Source: Spirosoma sp. KUDC1026
GTDB taxonomy: Bacteria; Bacteroidota; Bacteroidia; Cytophagales; Spirosomataceae
Reading direction: 5' to 3'
Assembly (NCBI RefSeq): GCF_013375035.1
Contig: NZ_CP056032.1
Span: forward strand, 2,588,001 to 2,652,000
DNA: 64,000 nt
Part shown: positions 1 to 8,157 of the stretch, in pieces
Position numbering within the stretch: position 1 is the stretch's first letter
Layout: every line of letters begins with the position of its first letter
Made by a program: the position numbers and the translations under genes
Notes under the pieces: generated by a model
Seen by the model: the letters and a program-made list of their open reading frames with translations, nothing else
The model's database searches: none
What the model was told of the DNA's origin: nothing

Positions 1-642
1 GTGTTTCAGATTGTACATACTGACGTCATTCACCCGCGCGTACTCCGCCACCGCCAATCGGATCGCGTTGGAGGGATCAGGCTGCAGATAACACTGGTGA
101 ATGGGCAGTACCTTGTCGAAACGCCCTGGAATGTGAAAACCAACCGCGCGTGGGTCCATCGCTTCGCCCGTATGCACTTCGGCGGAGGTCAGCCAGCGGC
201 CTTCGGCGCAGGTGTATTCAAGCTTATTCCGGTAATAGCGGGTCGGCTCGGCGGCCATGATGGGGTGAAAATCGGGCAGGGCTACTTTACCAATCCGGCT
301 CAGATGATCGAGCACCTGCTGGTGCTTGAACCGCAGCTGCTCCTCGTAGCGGATGTGCTGCCACTTGCAGCCGCCACAGGTGCCAAAGTGCTCACAGAAT
401 GGATCGGCGCGAACGGCTGAACGTTCAAGAACCTGCTCGGCAACGGCTTCACGGTATTGTTTTTTCTTATTCGTAATTCGCAGATCCACAACATCGCCCG
501 GTGCTACGCCGGGGCCGCCCGTTGGGTTTTCTACAAAAATGACGCCCTCGTCGGTGCGGACAATACACTTCCCCTCGGCTGCCACGGCATCGATCGAAAC
601 CGCGTATAAACGTTCGGGGGCTTTATGACTTCTTCTGCGCAT
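1..642 (-). CDS. rlmD: 23S rRNA (uracil-1939-C5)-methyltransferase RlmD, N-terminal 214 codons (cut by window edge)
   Basis: The minus frame opens at the ATG ending at 642 and stays open to base 1, so only the N-terminal part is present. Residues 1-70 form a TRAM-type RNA-binding domain. An iron-sulfur cluster motif follows: C83, C89 and C92 within FGTCGGCKW, and a fourth cysteine C184 in HQCYLQPD, the spacing known for E. coli RlmD (RumA). The SAM-binding methyltransferase domain lies outside the window. The family makes m5U in 23S rRNA; Bacteroidota members can be TrmA/RlmD-like with unproven site specificity. It is divergent from the T9SS gene at 712, with 69 bases between. Confidence 0.88.
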   Translation of the reverse strand, partial: MRRRSHKAPERLYAVSIDAVAAEGKCIVRTDEGVIFVENPTGGPGVAPGDVVDLRITNKKKQYREAVAEQVLERSAVRADPFCEHFGTCGGCKWQHIRYEEQLRFKHQQVLDHLSRIGKVALPDFHPIMAAEPTRYYRNKLEYTCAEGRWLTSAEVHTGEAMDPRAVGFHIPGRFDKVLPIHQCYLQPDPSNAIRLAVAEYARVNDVSMYNLKH

Positions 643-674
643 GAGTCTCTAAAAAAAACGCTAATTTAGACAGC

Positions 675-682
675 TATTTTTG
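675..682 (+). promoter_or_regulatory. Candidate -7 element for the 712 gene
   Basis: TATTTTTG matches the Bacteroidota -7 consensus TAnnTTTG and sits 29 bases before the ATG at 712. No TTG is found at the -33 position, so this is half a promoter at best. Confidence 0.3.
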
Positions 683-711
683 GATAGCCTTATTTCTGAA
701 ATAAACTCTAT

Positions 712-2949
712 ATGGAGAAACTGTACCGGAACTTGTGGTTGATGGTGTTGACGGTGGGTCTGCTGCTGGCAGAAGTCCCGTTTGTTCACGCCACGCATAT
801 CGTTGGCGGGGAGCTGGAACTGCAGAAATTGAGCTCAACCGGCATCTATACGCACCGGGTTAACCTTAATCTTTACTTCGACAATATTAACGGCGATCCC
901 CGGTCGGACGATCCATATTCGTATGTTGGCATATACAGAAAACGCGATAACTTGTATATCGGGTCTTTGATGCTGCTCCGCCTGAGCACCGAGTGGGTGC
1001 AATATACTAACCCAACCTGTGCCACTGCGGCCCGGGTCGAGACGCGGTTAATCCGGTACGGTCTTGATGTTACGCTGGGGCAGGCGTTCAGCGACCCCGA
1101 TGGCTATTACATGAGCTGGGAGCGCTGCTGCCGGAATGGGACGATCACCAACATCCTAAAGCCGGGCGAGGCCGGGTCTGTCTTTTACCTGGAATTTCCG
1201 GCGCTATGGTCGGGAACAACGGCCATCAACAACTCGTCGCCCGTATTCAGCGTAGCCAAGGGCGACTACATCTGCGTCAACCGGCCGTTCACGTTCGATT
1301 TCAGCGCCAAAGACCCGGATGGTGACAGCCTGACGTATCAACTGCTAACACCCTATAACGGCTTCAGCACGAACACGCGGACCGGTCAGGCCGATCTCCC
1401 TATTACCGATCCGGGCCCGTACCGCCCGATTCAGTGGATAAACGGTATTTCTGAATCGAACCAGATCCCGGGCTCGGTTCCGTTACGGGTCAACGCGCGT
1501 ACCGGACTGTTACAGGTAACCGCCGATCGGGAGGGGCTTTTCGTGTTTTCAGTGGAGGTGCGTGAGTTCCGGCGGGGTAAACAGATTGGGCTGGTACGTC
1601 GGGATTTCCAGTTAAACGTCATTGACTGCCCCCGTAATGATCCGCCGAAACTGCTGCTTAAGGCCGATGGAGCCAAGAGTTTTTATCAGGAAGGAACGGT
1701 CCTGACCATGGCCGAAAAAGATACCAACTGTCTGAACCTGTACATGACCGACCCGAACGCGAATCAGCGAATTCGGGTCATTAACATGAGTGGTTCGCTG
1801 CCTAACCTGACCCTGGCTCCCGGCGAACTGCTGACCCGAACAGCGAATGACACGCTACAAACGAAATTTTGCTTCGGCCGTTGCGTGGGCGATGGCCGAC
1901 CCGTTACGCTGATGGTGCGCGTAACGGACGACGGGTGTCCGCAGGGGCTGAGTGATACGTTAACGATCCGGCTGAATATCATTCCCTCGGTCAATAACAA
2001 GCCAAAAGCAAGTACAAACCTGACAAATGGCCAGGGACGGGCTACGGTTGGTACGTCCATGTCGTTTACGGCCTTCGGTACCGATATGGACAATGACAAC
2101 ATCACGTTACGGGCCGTAGGGCGCGGGTTTACGCTGGCGCAGGCCGGTATGAGTTTCGGAAACGCGGTAGGGGTGGGGCGTGTGTCGCAACCGTTTACCT
2201 GGAAGCCCACCTGCGCGCAGGCCACGCAGTCGAGCTACCTAGTGGATTTTATCGTAACCGATGCTCGCTGTAGTCGAAACCTCAGCGACACCATTACCGT
2301 AACACTACGTGCCGACGGACTGCCCAGTCAACCGCCCAGCATCCGTACAACGCTGAGCGGGCCGGTCGTCGATCTGGTTGTCAGTCCGAACGATTCGTCA
2401 GGACGCTCGGTATTCGACGTGCTGGGCAACGATCCCGACCGGGACACCTTACTGCTCTCGGGAATCGGCCGTGGTTTCGATATGAAGGCACTGGGCATGA
2501 CATTCACGAACAAAACCGGCCGCCCAACGCTTCAATCGGCCTTTGCCTGGAAACCTACCTGCGCGCTGATGAATGGCCAGTCAGAAGCCTCGTTTGTCGT
2601 CGATTTTGTGGTGGATGATCGGTCCTGCCAGCCGAAACATACCGATACCACGACCGTTATATTCCGACTGCGTGATCCGTCCGTCAGCGCCGAAATCACC
2701 GTACCGAACGTATTTACGCCCAACGGGGATGGCATCAATGATTATTTCGGTGTGAAAGACCTACCGGATAACGTCTGTGCGGAACAGTTCAGGTCAGTGG
2801 AAGTTTCTAATCGTTGGGGCAAAGTCATTTTTACGTCCACCGACCCGAAATTTCGCTGGTACGGCACCGATACGCCGGTTGGTACCTACTATTACCTGAT
2901 CCGAACTGACAAGCGAACCTTTAAAGGCCCAGTAACGCTAATCCGGTAA
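712..2949 (+). CDS. Secreted protein with Ig/cadherin-like repeats and T9SS type B C-terminal sorting domain
   Basis: The protein has 745 residues. Residues 1-27 are a signal peptide ending before THIVGGEL, an opening seen in many Bacteroidota gliding-associated C-terminal-domain proteins. The middle has repeated beta-sandwich segments with DPDGDSLTY, DMDNDNITL and DPDRDTLLL motifs, acidic loops expected to bind calcium. The last ~85 residues begin with VPNVFTPNGDGINDYF and hold NRWG and GTYYYLI, the type B (CHU_C) T9SS signal. It should be exported through the outer membrane and held at the surface. Its role is unknown; adhesion or gliding is inference. The stop lies only 4 bases from that of the convergent gene ending at 2954. 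Confidence 0.85.
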   Translation: MEKLYRNLWLMVLTVGLLLAEVPFVHATHIVGGELELQKLSSTGIYTHRVNLNLYFDNINGDPRSDDPYSYVGIYRKRDNLYIGSLMLLRLSTEWVQYTNPTCATAARVETRLIRYGLDVTLGQAFSDPDGYYMSWERCCRNGTITNILKPGEAGSVFYLEFPALWSGTTAINNSSPVFSVAKGDYICVNRPFTFDFSAKDPDGDSLTYQLLTPYNGFSTNTRTGQADLPITDPGPYRPIQWINGISESNQIPGSVPLRVNARTGLLQVTADREGLFVFSVEVREFRRGKQIGLVRRDFQLNVIDCPRNDPPKLLLKADGAKSFYQEGTVLTMAEKDTNCLNLYMTDPNANQRIRVINMSGSLPNLTLAPGELLTRTANDTLQTKFCFGRCVGDGRPVTLMVRVTDDGCPQGLSDTLTIRLNIIPSVNNKPKASTNLTNGQGRATVGTSMSFTAFGTDMDNDNITLRAVGRGFTLAQAGMSFGNAVGVGRVSQPFTWKPTCAQATQSSYLVDFIVTDARCSRNLSDTITVTLRADGLPSQPPSIRTTLSGPVVDLVVSPNDSSGRSVFDVLGNDPDRDTLLLSGIGRGFDMKALGMTFTNKTGRPTLQSAFAWKPTCALMNGQSEASFVVDFVVDDRSCQPKHTDTTTVIFRLRDPSVSAEITVPNVFTPNGDGINDYFGVKDLPDNVCAEQFRSVEVSNRWGKVIFTSTDPKFRWYGTDTPVGTYYYLIRTDKRTFKGPVTLIR

Positions 2950-2953
2950 CAGC

Positions 2954-3679
2954 CTAGATGACCCAGAGGTTATCGCGCCGGATAAAGTATAACTTGTTGT
3001 GCCACAGTACCCTAAGATACACATCCCGGCTACCCAGAATATTGACTTTATGCCCCTGCCCAATGACGTCAACGACGGGTGCCGCGGCTGAGGGGGCTGT
3101 GCGAATGATAACCCGGTCGGTATTCGTGATGCCGGACTGAACGTTGGCGGGTAAGTTCACAAAGGCCAGCAGCACCAGCAGGTAAAAGAACAAAACCCAT
3201 TTCTGACGCAGTGGCGCGGGCTGACGGCGGAGTCCTTTTAGGATGAGTACAGTGAACACGTAGCCAGCCGGTAAAAGCAGAAAAACAAGAATGTAAACGC
3301 CGTACTTTCGGTAAAACAGGAAAAAATAGTTGAGGTCGTCAGTTTCGTAACCCGCCAGGTTGTTGTTTCTGGCAATGTCGTTCATTTTGTGCAGCACAGC
3401 ATCGTCGGGCTGTCGGTCCAGATAGACCTGCAGGAAATAAAGCAGGCGGGGGATATTATCCTGCTGTTCATAAGCACTGGCTAATTTCAGCAACATGGTA
3501 TTGGTTGCTTCGTAGCCAGCGGCCAGCACCTTTTCGTACAGCTGCGCGGCACGGGCCTGATCGCCAGTGGCAAACAGCGAATCGGCCTGGCTGATCAACG
3601 TTGGCGAGGCTGCCCGAAGGGGAGAGCTACCGAACAGAAACAAAAAAAATAGACTTATTTTAAGGGTGAATGCTTGCAT
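2954..3679 (-). CDS. BatE-like TPR/SH3-domain membrane protein
   Basis: A signal peptide or N-terminal anchor is followed by TPR-like helices (SQADSLFATGDQARAAQLYEKVL), two hydrophobic segments (YGVYILVFLLLPAGYVFTVL and WVLFFYLLVLLAFVNL) and a C-terminal SH3b-like domain (RTAPSAAAPVVDVIGQGHKVNIL). This order resembles BatE of the Bacteroidota aerotolerance (Bat) cluster, but no other bat gene is nearby, so the name is only by architecture. I prefer the Met at 3679; an in-frame Met at 3712 would add 11 residues before the same hydrophobic stretch. The start region overlaps the plus-strand promoter of tRNA-Lys. It converges on the 712-2949 gene. Confidence 0.65.
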   Translation of the reverse strand: MQAFTLKISLFFLFLFGSSPLRAASPTLISQADSLFATGDQARAAQLYEKVLAAGYEATNTMLLKLASAYEQQDNIPRLLYFLQVYLDRQPDDAVLHKMNDIARNNNLAGYETDDLNYFFLFYRKYGVYILVFLLLPAGYVFTVLILKGLRRQPAPLRQKWVLFFYLLVLLAFVNLPANVQSGITNTDRVIIRTAPSAAAPVVDVIGQGHKVNILGSRDVYLRVLWHNKLYFIRRDNLWVI

Positions 3680-3704
3680 TGATAAAAACAAGGCTATACT
3701 TTTG
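3674..3704 (+). promoter_or_regulatory. Promoter of tRNA-Lys
   Basis: TTG at 3674-3676, a 20-base spacer, then TACTTTTG at 3697-3704: an exact fit to the Bacteroidota -33/-7 consensus. Transcription would start near 3711, about 45 bases before the tRNA. It overlaps the start of the divergent BatE-like gene. Confidence 0.7.
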
Positions 3705-3755
3705 CACCACAATTAACGAAAGCGCTTTTCATCATATAAAGGTAGCACGTTAATC

Positions 3756-3828
3756 GATCTGGTAGCTCAGCTGGTAGAGCAATACACTTTTAATGTATGG
3801 GTCCTGGGTTCGAATCCCAGCCGGATCA
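3756..3828 (+). tRNA. tRNA-Lys (anticodon TTT)
   Basis: A 73-base cloverleaf. The acceptor arms GATCTGG and CCGGATC pair with one G-T. The D stem is GCTC/GAGC, the anticodon stem ATACA/TGTAT with loop CTTTTAA (anticodon TTT), and the T arm contains GGTTCGAATCC. CCA is not encoded. Confidence 0.95.
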
Positions 3829-3832
3829 CAAA

Positions 3833-3856
3833 AAAAGCCGCTAATCAGCGGCTTTT
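3833..3856. terminator. Bidirectional terminator between tRNA-Lys and the DUF3127 gene
   Basis: AAAAGCCGCT and AGCGGCTTTT form a perfect 10-bp hairpin with a 4-base loop and T-runs on both strands. It can end the tRNA transcript and that of the convergent gene ending at 3877. Confidence 0.8.
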
Positions 3857-3876
3857 CTCGTTTAATATCGTTCGGT

Positions 3877-4293
3877 TTAGAACGGCAGATCATTGCTTTC
3901 GTCGTCAAAGGCAGAGTTGAACTGCTGCGCACCCGATGGCTGGCTCTGGGCAGCTGGGCGCGACTGAGGCTGTTGCGCAGGCCGAGCCGGAGCGCTATAG
4001 CCGACACCGCCATTATCGTCGGTAGCTTCGATCCGGAAGGCCCGGAGTTCGGTGTACCAGCGTTCGTTGTATTCCCGCGATTCGGCACTGAACGTCGCCT
4101 TGAGCGTATCGCCATCCGCAAACTGTTTCAGGTCGTTGGCTTTTTCGCCCCAGGCGGTCATACATACCTTTTTAGGGTATTGGCTGTCCATGGTTTCGAT
4201 CACGAAATCCTGCTTGTTCCAGGGGCCATTCTTACCTTGTCCCGTAACTTCGGGCAATACTTTTATAAGTTTTCCGACTAATTCCAGTGCCAT
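3877..4293 (-). CDS. DUF3127 protein with SSB-like acidic tail
   Basis: The protein has 138 residues. Residues 1-90 (MALELVGKLIKVLPEVTGQG ... GDTLKATFSAES) resemble the DUF3127 family, predicted OB-fold and common in Bacteroidota. Residues 95-125 are a low-complexity Gln/Pro/Ala/Ser linker. The chain ends DDESNDLPF, matching the acidic tail (D-x-P-F type) by which bacterial single-stranded DNA-binding proteins recruit partners. The layout OB-like domain, Q/P linker, acidic tip is that of SSB, yet the N-terminal sequence is not classical SSB. A role in DNA replication or repair is inference. It lies alone between two tRNA genes. Confidence 0.7.
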   Translation of the reverse strand: MALELVGKLIKVLPEVTGQGKNGPWNKQDFVIETMDSQYPKKVCMTAWGEKANDLKQFADGDTLKATFSAESREYNERWYTELRAFRIEATDDNGGVGYSAPARPAQQPQSRPAAQSQPSGAQQFNSAFDDESNDLPF

Positions 4294-4397
4294 AATCTAG
4301 TGGTCTTTTGTCATTGATTTGGAAAGATAAAAGTACGAAAAAATGCCTGGTTTCGGGCATTTTTTCGAGGAAAAGGAAAAAAAGATTAGCGCTCGAA

Positions 4398-4429
4398 TTT
4401 GTGATAAGGAACGCAAATGACTATGTTTG
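4398..4429 (+). promoter_or_regulatory. Promoter of tRNA-Leu
   Basis: TTTG at 4398-4401, a 20-base spacer, then TATGTTTG at 4422-4429: an exact match to the Bacteroidota consensus. The expected start is near 4436, about 13 bases before the mature tRNA. Confidence 0.75.
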
Positions 4430-4448
4430 CACCCGCAAAAACACTCTT

Positions 4449-4530
4449 GGCCACGTGGTGAAACTGGTAGACACGCCATCTTGAGGGGGTGGTGCTTCAC
4501 GGCATGGGAGTTCGAGTCTCCCCGTGGTCA
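4449..4530 (+). tRNA. tRNA-Leu (anticodon GAG)
   Basis: An 82-base class II tRNA. The acceptor arms GGCCACG and CGTGGTC pair. The anticodon stem CCATC/GGTGG holds loop TTGAGGG (anticodon GAG). A short variable arm and the T loop GTTCGAGTC follow. CCA is not encoded. Confidence 0.94.
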
Positions 4531-4535
4531 CTTAT

Positions 4536-4577
4536 CAAATGCCTGTAAATTTTTGATTTGCAGGCATTTGTGTTTTT
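4536..4577 (+). terminator. Terminator after tRNA-Leu
   Basis: CAAATGCCTG (4536-4545) and CAGGCATTTG (4561-4570) pair perfectly, followed by TGTTTTT. It lies 5 bases after the tRNA. Confidence 0.75.
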
Positions 4578-4730
4578 GGTGCTATTCATTTTAGTACTGC
4601 TAAGTGAATATTAGGTAATGAAAATTAGATAGTTAAGTGGTTGGGAGTGGCAGGGAAAGTTATCAAATGGATGATGCAAAGGTCGTATGAGTTTATGTAC
4701 TTTGGGCCGAACATGATTAACCATTCCATT

Positions 4731-5534
4731 ATGTCAACCAATTTTATCAAGTCTCTTATACTTCTTGTTGGGCTGAGTGCCGTCTTTGGTGCTTGTACTG
4801 ATCACCGTCAAGGGGAGCTGGCTCCCAATCGCTTACGGCTCAAACGTTCTATCAGTACGTATGCTAATTTCCCTGGCACCACTGAATTTTCTTACGATAG
4901 TTTGGGCCGCGAATCAGGATTTACGTACGGTAATTTTAAAGGGAGCTTTACTTATAATATTCGGGGACAAGTCGCGACGTACATCAATGCTGGTCCCGTA
5001 ATCAGTGTTGTAAATGGCTACACGAACTACGAAGGCGAACGTAATGAGTTCATCTATGACTCGCCTACTGCGCTTAGAATTATCAGTAATACTTTAGTTG
5101 CATTGGCCGGACGATATTTGCCAGACCGTGAATTCACTCGGCGTATTTATAATTATACGTTAGATGGGCAAAGTAAGCCTTTAGGGCAGTACAACACCGG
5201 TCCTATTTTAGGCGGACAAGATGTTCGTTCGTCATCGTATGCTTATCTAGGAGATAATATAGTAACAGAGAAAGTCTCTAACTGTGGACGTTGCTATGAA
5301 ACTACTGCTACCTATCAGTTTGACGACAAGCTGAATCCACTTTACGGATTAATCGGTCCCGGGATAACGGAAGTACAGCGTTCTAGCCGCAACAACGTGA
5401 TCAAATCTGTCCTTGCTGATGTGGGTCGGCCTGATATAGAATCAATTACCACGTACGAGTATAATACACAAGGTTTGCCAACGAAAGCCACTTCGTCAAC
5501 AGGTGAGGTTCGATTTGAGTACGAGCGTTACTAG
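4731..5534 (+). CDS. Lipoprotein of unknown function with YD-repeat-like segments
   Basis: I start at the ATG at 4731, which gives a short signal peptide (MSTNFIKSLILLVGLSAVFG) ending in a lipobox cysteine (FGAC), so the mature protein should be lipid-anchored. Upstream in-frame starts (4713, 4641) would only add a polar extension. The mature part contains short aromatic-rich motifs such as FSYDSLGRESGFTYGNFKG and YEYNTQGLPTKATSSTGEV, recalling RHS/YD repeats often seen in Bacteroidota lipoproteins. One CGRC motif is present. Composition is AT-richer than the neighbours, hinting at recent acquisition. It stands alone after a tRNA gene. Function unknown. Confidence 0.7.
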   Translation: MSTNFIKSLILLVGLSAVFGACTDHRQGELAPNRLRLKRSISTYANFPGTTEFSYDSLGRESGFTYGNFKGSFTYNIRGQVATYINAGPVISVVNGYTNYEGERNEFIYDSPTALRIISNTLVALAGRYLPDREFTRRIYNYTLDGQSKPLGQYNTGPILGGQDVRSSSYAYLGDNIVTEKVSNCGRCYETTATYQFDDKLNPLYGLIGPGITEVQRSSRNNVIKSVLADVGRPDIESITTYEYNTQGLPTKATSSTGEVRFEYERY

Positions 5535-5739
5535 AACTAATAGGTGGTTTCGCTTAAGCCCAGATCAATACTGATCAGCATACTACGTCCGGTTCTGAAA
5601 GCTATTCGGACGATTTATCCAGTAAAGTCGACAACATTAAAAGTGTCTGTATGGTTGTATTTCAGGCGGGGAGTCGTGGCATAAGTTCTTCTTGTTGTCA
5701 CGTCCCGTTAGCAGTAAACAACTATAAACAAGACACGTT

Positions 5740-6375
5740 ATGGCATCCTTAACTGATCGAATTGCCGATTTTTTCAGCGGCAATGATTCGTCCTCGGACG
5801 AAGGACTAAGAGATTTATTTATTAGTGAGCTGAAAAGCATTTACTACGTCGAAAAAAAGATCGTTGACGCGCTGGGTGAGCAGGCCGATGCCAGTACGAC
5901 CGACGAAGTACGTAACGCCTTTCTGCAACATCAGGAAGAAAGCCGGGTGCAGGTAGAACGGCTGGAAGAAATCTTCCGGATTATCAGCATTGCCACCAGT
6001 GAGCACACTACGGCTGCGATCAATGGCCTGATTGATGACGCAGAGTCACTGATATCGACTACTGAAACCGGCTCGCTGACGCGGGATGCCGGTCTGATTA
6101 TTGCCGCGCAAAAAATCGAACATTACGAGATTGCAACCTACGGCTCGCTGCTGACGCTGGCTGACGTACTGGGTTTTGATCAGTCGGCCGAGCTGCTGGC
6201 TAAAACGCTGGAAGAGGAAAAAGCAGCCGATCACAAGTTAACGGCGCTGGCCGAAACCTTCGTGAATCGCCGGGCTAAAGATGAAGATAACCATCCGGGT
6301 AGCCACCACGCCAGCCGGGAGCCGATCGTTGATCCGCAGATGGACGTAACGGCGGGCGGACCACTGGGCGTGTAA
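5740..6375 (+). CDS. YciE/YciF (DUF892) ferritin-like protein
   Basis: The protein has 211 residues. After a short polar leader, LRDLFISELKSIYYVEKKIVDAL starts a four-helix ferritin-like fold of the YciE/YciF family. Carboxylate and histidine residues typical of its di-iron site are seen in FLQHQEESRVQVERLEEIF, AAQKIEHYEIATYG and LEEEKAADHKLTALAE. The C-terminal ~40 residues (HPGSHHASREPIVDPQM) are a hydrophilic extension. Family members are induced by osmotic or oxidative stress; the substrate is unknown. It faces a small unknown gene (6452-6769) across a shared terminator. Confidence 0.85.
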   Translation: MASLTDRIADFFSGNDSSSDEGLRDLFISELKSIYYVEKKIVDALGEQADASTTDEVRNAFLQHQEESRVQVERLEEIFRIISIATSEHTTAAINGLIDDAESLISTTETGSLTRDAGLIIAAQKIEHYEIATYGSLLTLADVLGFDQSAELLAKTLEEEKAADHKLTALAETFVNRRAKDEDNHPGSHHASREPIVDPQMDVTAGGPLGV

Positions 6376-6389
6376 GCGTAGGCAAATCG

Positions 6390-6440
6390 TGTATAAACTA
6401 AAAGCCTTCCGGTCTGACCGGAAGGCTTTTAGTTTATACA
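6390..6440. terminator. Near-perfect palindrome acting as bidirectional terminator
   Basis: A 25-bp inverted repeat around one central base (6415) has core AAAAGCCTTCCGGTC / GACCGGAAGGCTTTT. It gives a strong hairpin with T-runs on both strands between the convergent genes ending at 6375 and 6452. Confidence 0.8.
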
Positions 6441-6451
6441 GAACCCTTCAG

Positions 6452-6769
6452 TTATGCGTTATCGCTTAACTCGGGGTCAGGCTCCGTGCCGTCGTTATTA
6501 CCCAACGCGTCGCCGTTACCGTAGTTATCGGTATCGGCTTGCATGTTGGGGCTGTCGGAAACGGCACCCGTGCCATCCATATTCGCCCGTTTCTCGGCTT
6601 CGTCGGTTGGCGTTGTTGGTACCGTATGGGCATCCCCTGACAGATCGGTGGGGTTGTAATCTTCGTTGATCATGATGCTTTCATCAGGCGTTTGCGCCGG
6701 TCCACCGGTTTCGGGGCGGTACGTTGGCGTGTTCTGATTAAGCATGGCATCCTGATTAGTGCTTTCCAT
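6452..6769 (-). CDS. Small acidic disordered protein, unknown
   Basis: The protein has 105 residues rich in Asp, Asn, Thr, Gly and Pro, with no hydrophobic segment and no cysteine (MNQDA-type start, end EPDPELSDNA). It looks disordered and strongly acidic. No family is recognised. It lies 37 bases downstream of the 7247-6807 gene on the same strand, so the two may be co-transcribed. It shares a terminator with the YciE-like stress gene; a role in desiccation or osmotic stress would only be a guess. The coding call rests on an uninterrupted frame, GC-rich third positions and neat placement. Confidence 0.55.
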   Translation of the reverse strand: MESTNQDAMLNQNTPTYRPETGGPAQTPDESIMINEDYNPTDLSGDAHTVPTTPTDEAEKRANMDGTGAVSDSPNMQADTDNYGNGDALGNNDGTEPDPELSDNA

Positions 6770-6806
6770 AATGTTGAGTGATTAAAATTTGATACTAGGA
6801 TTTAGT

Positions 6807-7247
6807 TTATCCGCGAGTAAATACTTCCCATAAACGGCTGTAAAGTTTTTGAGCGTGCGTCTTTACGTCATTGTGCGACGCATAGAGCGAAAATGGCTTG
6901 AATTGGTTCTCGGCCGTTGGCAGCGGTTCTACCTGAATCGTACGACCTGCGTTCCATCGACCAGCCAGCCGGCGTACGTAGCCCGTCAGGCGAATACCCG
7001 CGTCGACCAAATCAACCTGTACTGTATCCGGGTAGTTGGCGGCTGCCAGCTCTTCCGAAAAACGCTGAAACTGACCTGCATCAAACCACGATAAAGGCGG
7101 CATCTGGTAACGCCGGTCTTTGCGATCTTTCCGGAAGAAAAAATGAACGGAAAGCAGCGACTTATCGGCCAGTCGCTTGGTGGTAACCTGTAGATCAATA
7201 ATTTCCAGCGGAGCTGCTTCCGGAGCAGCAGCAAAATCAATATTCAT
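6807..7247 (-). CDS. Unknown conserved-looking cytoplasmic protein
   Basis: The protein has 146 residues with no signal peptide or membrane segment. It is predicted to be mixed alpha/beta, with strands EIIDLQVTTKRLADKSLLSVHFFF and VQVDLVDAGIRLTGYVRRL and a basic C-terminal helix (DVKTHAQKLYSRLWEVFTRG). I recognise no family. It is the likely first gene of a two-gene unit with the acidic protein at 6452-6769. Upstream lies a 58-base gap to the SDR gene stop at 7306. Confidence 0.55.
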   Translation of the reverse strand: MNIDFAAAPEAAPLEIIDLQVTTKRLADKSLLSVHFFFRKDRKDRRYQMPPLSWFDAGQFQRFSEELAAANYPDTVQVDLVDAGIRLTGYVRRLAGRWNAGRTIQVEPLPTAENQFKPFSLYASHNDVKTHAQKLYSRLWEVFTRG

Positions 7248-7305
7248 GTTATGGGGATATTAAACGTAGTGTATAAACCAGTTGGAAAGAGACGATGTTT
7301 CTAAT

Positions 7306-8049
7306 TTAGACGTAAATCATTTTGCGGGTCATGCCCCCGTCAACGGTAAAGTTCTGACCGGTAATGAAGTTATTTTCCGGTGCGGTCAGGAATAAAATCA
7401 CACGGGCAATGTCGTCCGGCTGACCTACCCGGCCGGCGGGATGTTGCTCATGATCTTCGGGGCGAAGTTCTTCGGGTTTGCCCTTTTTCTTAAAGGCCGA
7501 TACGTCGATCCAGCCGGGGCTAATGCAGTTGACCCGAATATCGGGGCCCAGGCTCATGGCGAGCGAATGCGTCAGAGCAAAAATCCCTCCTTTGGAAGCC
7601 GAGTAAGCAAACGTATTGGGCTCGGACTGGAACGCCCGGGTCGAACACATATTAATGATGCAGCCCTGCTGATCTTTCAGGTACGGAGCCGTGTATTTAG
7701 CGCATAAAAAGGAACCCGTCAGGTTAACGCCAATGCCATGGCTCCAGTCGTCGAATGTAAACTCTTCGAGAGGCTTTTCGTCCATAACGGCTGCGTTGTT
7801 GATCAGGACGTCAAGCTGCCCAAAGTGGCCGACAGTCTGTTCAACGGCTTGCTGAACATCGGCCTCGCTGGAGACGTCGCAGGCTACAAAAAGAAGCTGA
7901 CCGGGGGTAGCGTCGAAAGTTTTCTTTGCTTCGGCAAGCGCTTCTTTGTCCGATTCCCAGATGGCGACCCGGAACCCATGGGTCAGGAGGTAATGCGCCG
8001 TGACGCGGCCGATGCCCTGGCCACCTCCGGTAATAATTGCGGTTTTCAT
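7306..8049 (-). CDS. SDR-family NAD(P)-dependent oxidoreductase
   Basis: Starting at the Met at 8049 (MKTAIITGGGQGIGRV) gives 247 residues, the normal classical-SDR length; a Met at 8088 would add an unlikely leader. Seen: cofactor motif TGGGQGIG (residues 7-14), NNAA (84-87), catalytic S136, Y149 and K153 (YSASK), and C-terminal PGWI plus GQNFTVDGGM. It resembles 3-oxoacyl-ACP reductase or glucose-dehydrogenase-like SDRs; the substrate cannot be told. It stands alone, divergent from the HDAC-family gene at 8158. Confidence 0.88.
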   Translation of the reverse strand: MKTAIITGGGQGIGRVTAHYLLTHGFRVAIWESDKEALAEAKKTFDATPGQLLFVACDVSSEADVQQAVEQTVGHFGQLDVLINNAAVMDEKPLEEFTFDDWSHGIGVNLTGSFLCAKYTAPYLKDQQGCIINMCSTRAFQSEPNTFAYSASKGGIFALTHSLAMSLGPDIRVNCISPGWIDVSAFKKKGKPEELRPEDHEQHPAGRVGQPDDIARVILFLTAPENNFITGQNFTVDGGMTRKMIYV

Positions 8050-8157
8050 ACGATTGAGCAGGCTATATAATCGCGCAAAAAACAGCAAATACTAACACAA
8101 GCCTTCGTTATCAGGTTAGGTAAGCCGTAACTTTATCGAACGGACTTTGCTTGCTCC

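Noticed and set aside
1..420. Plus-strand open frame at the left edge
   Set aside because: Antisense of rlmD, where the minus frame shows the complete four-cysteine cluster motif.
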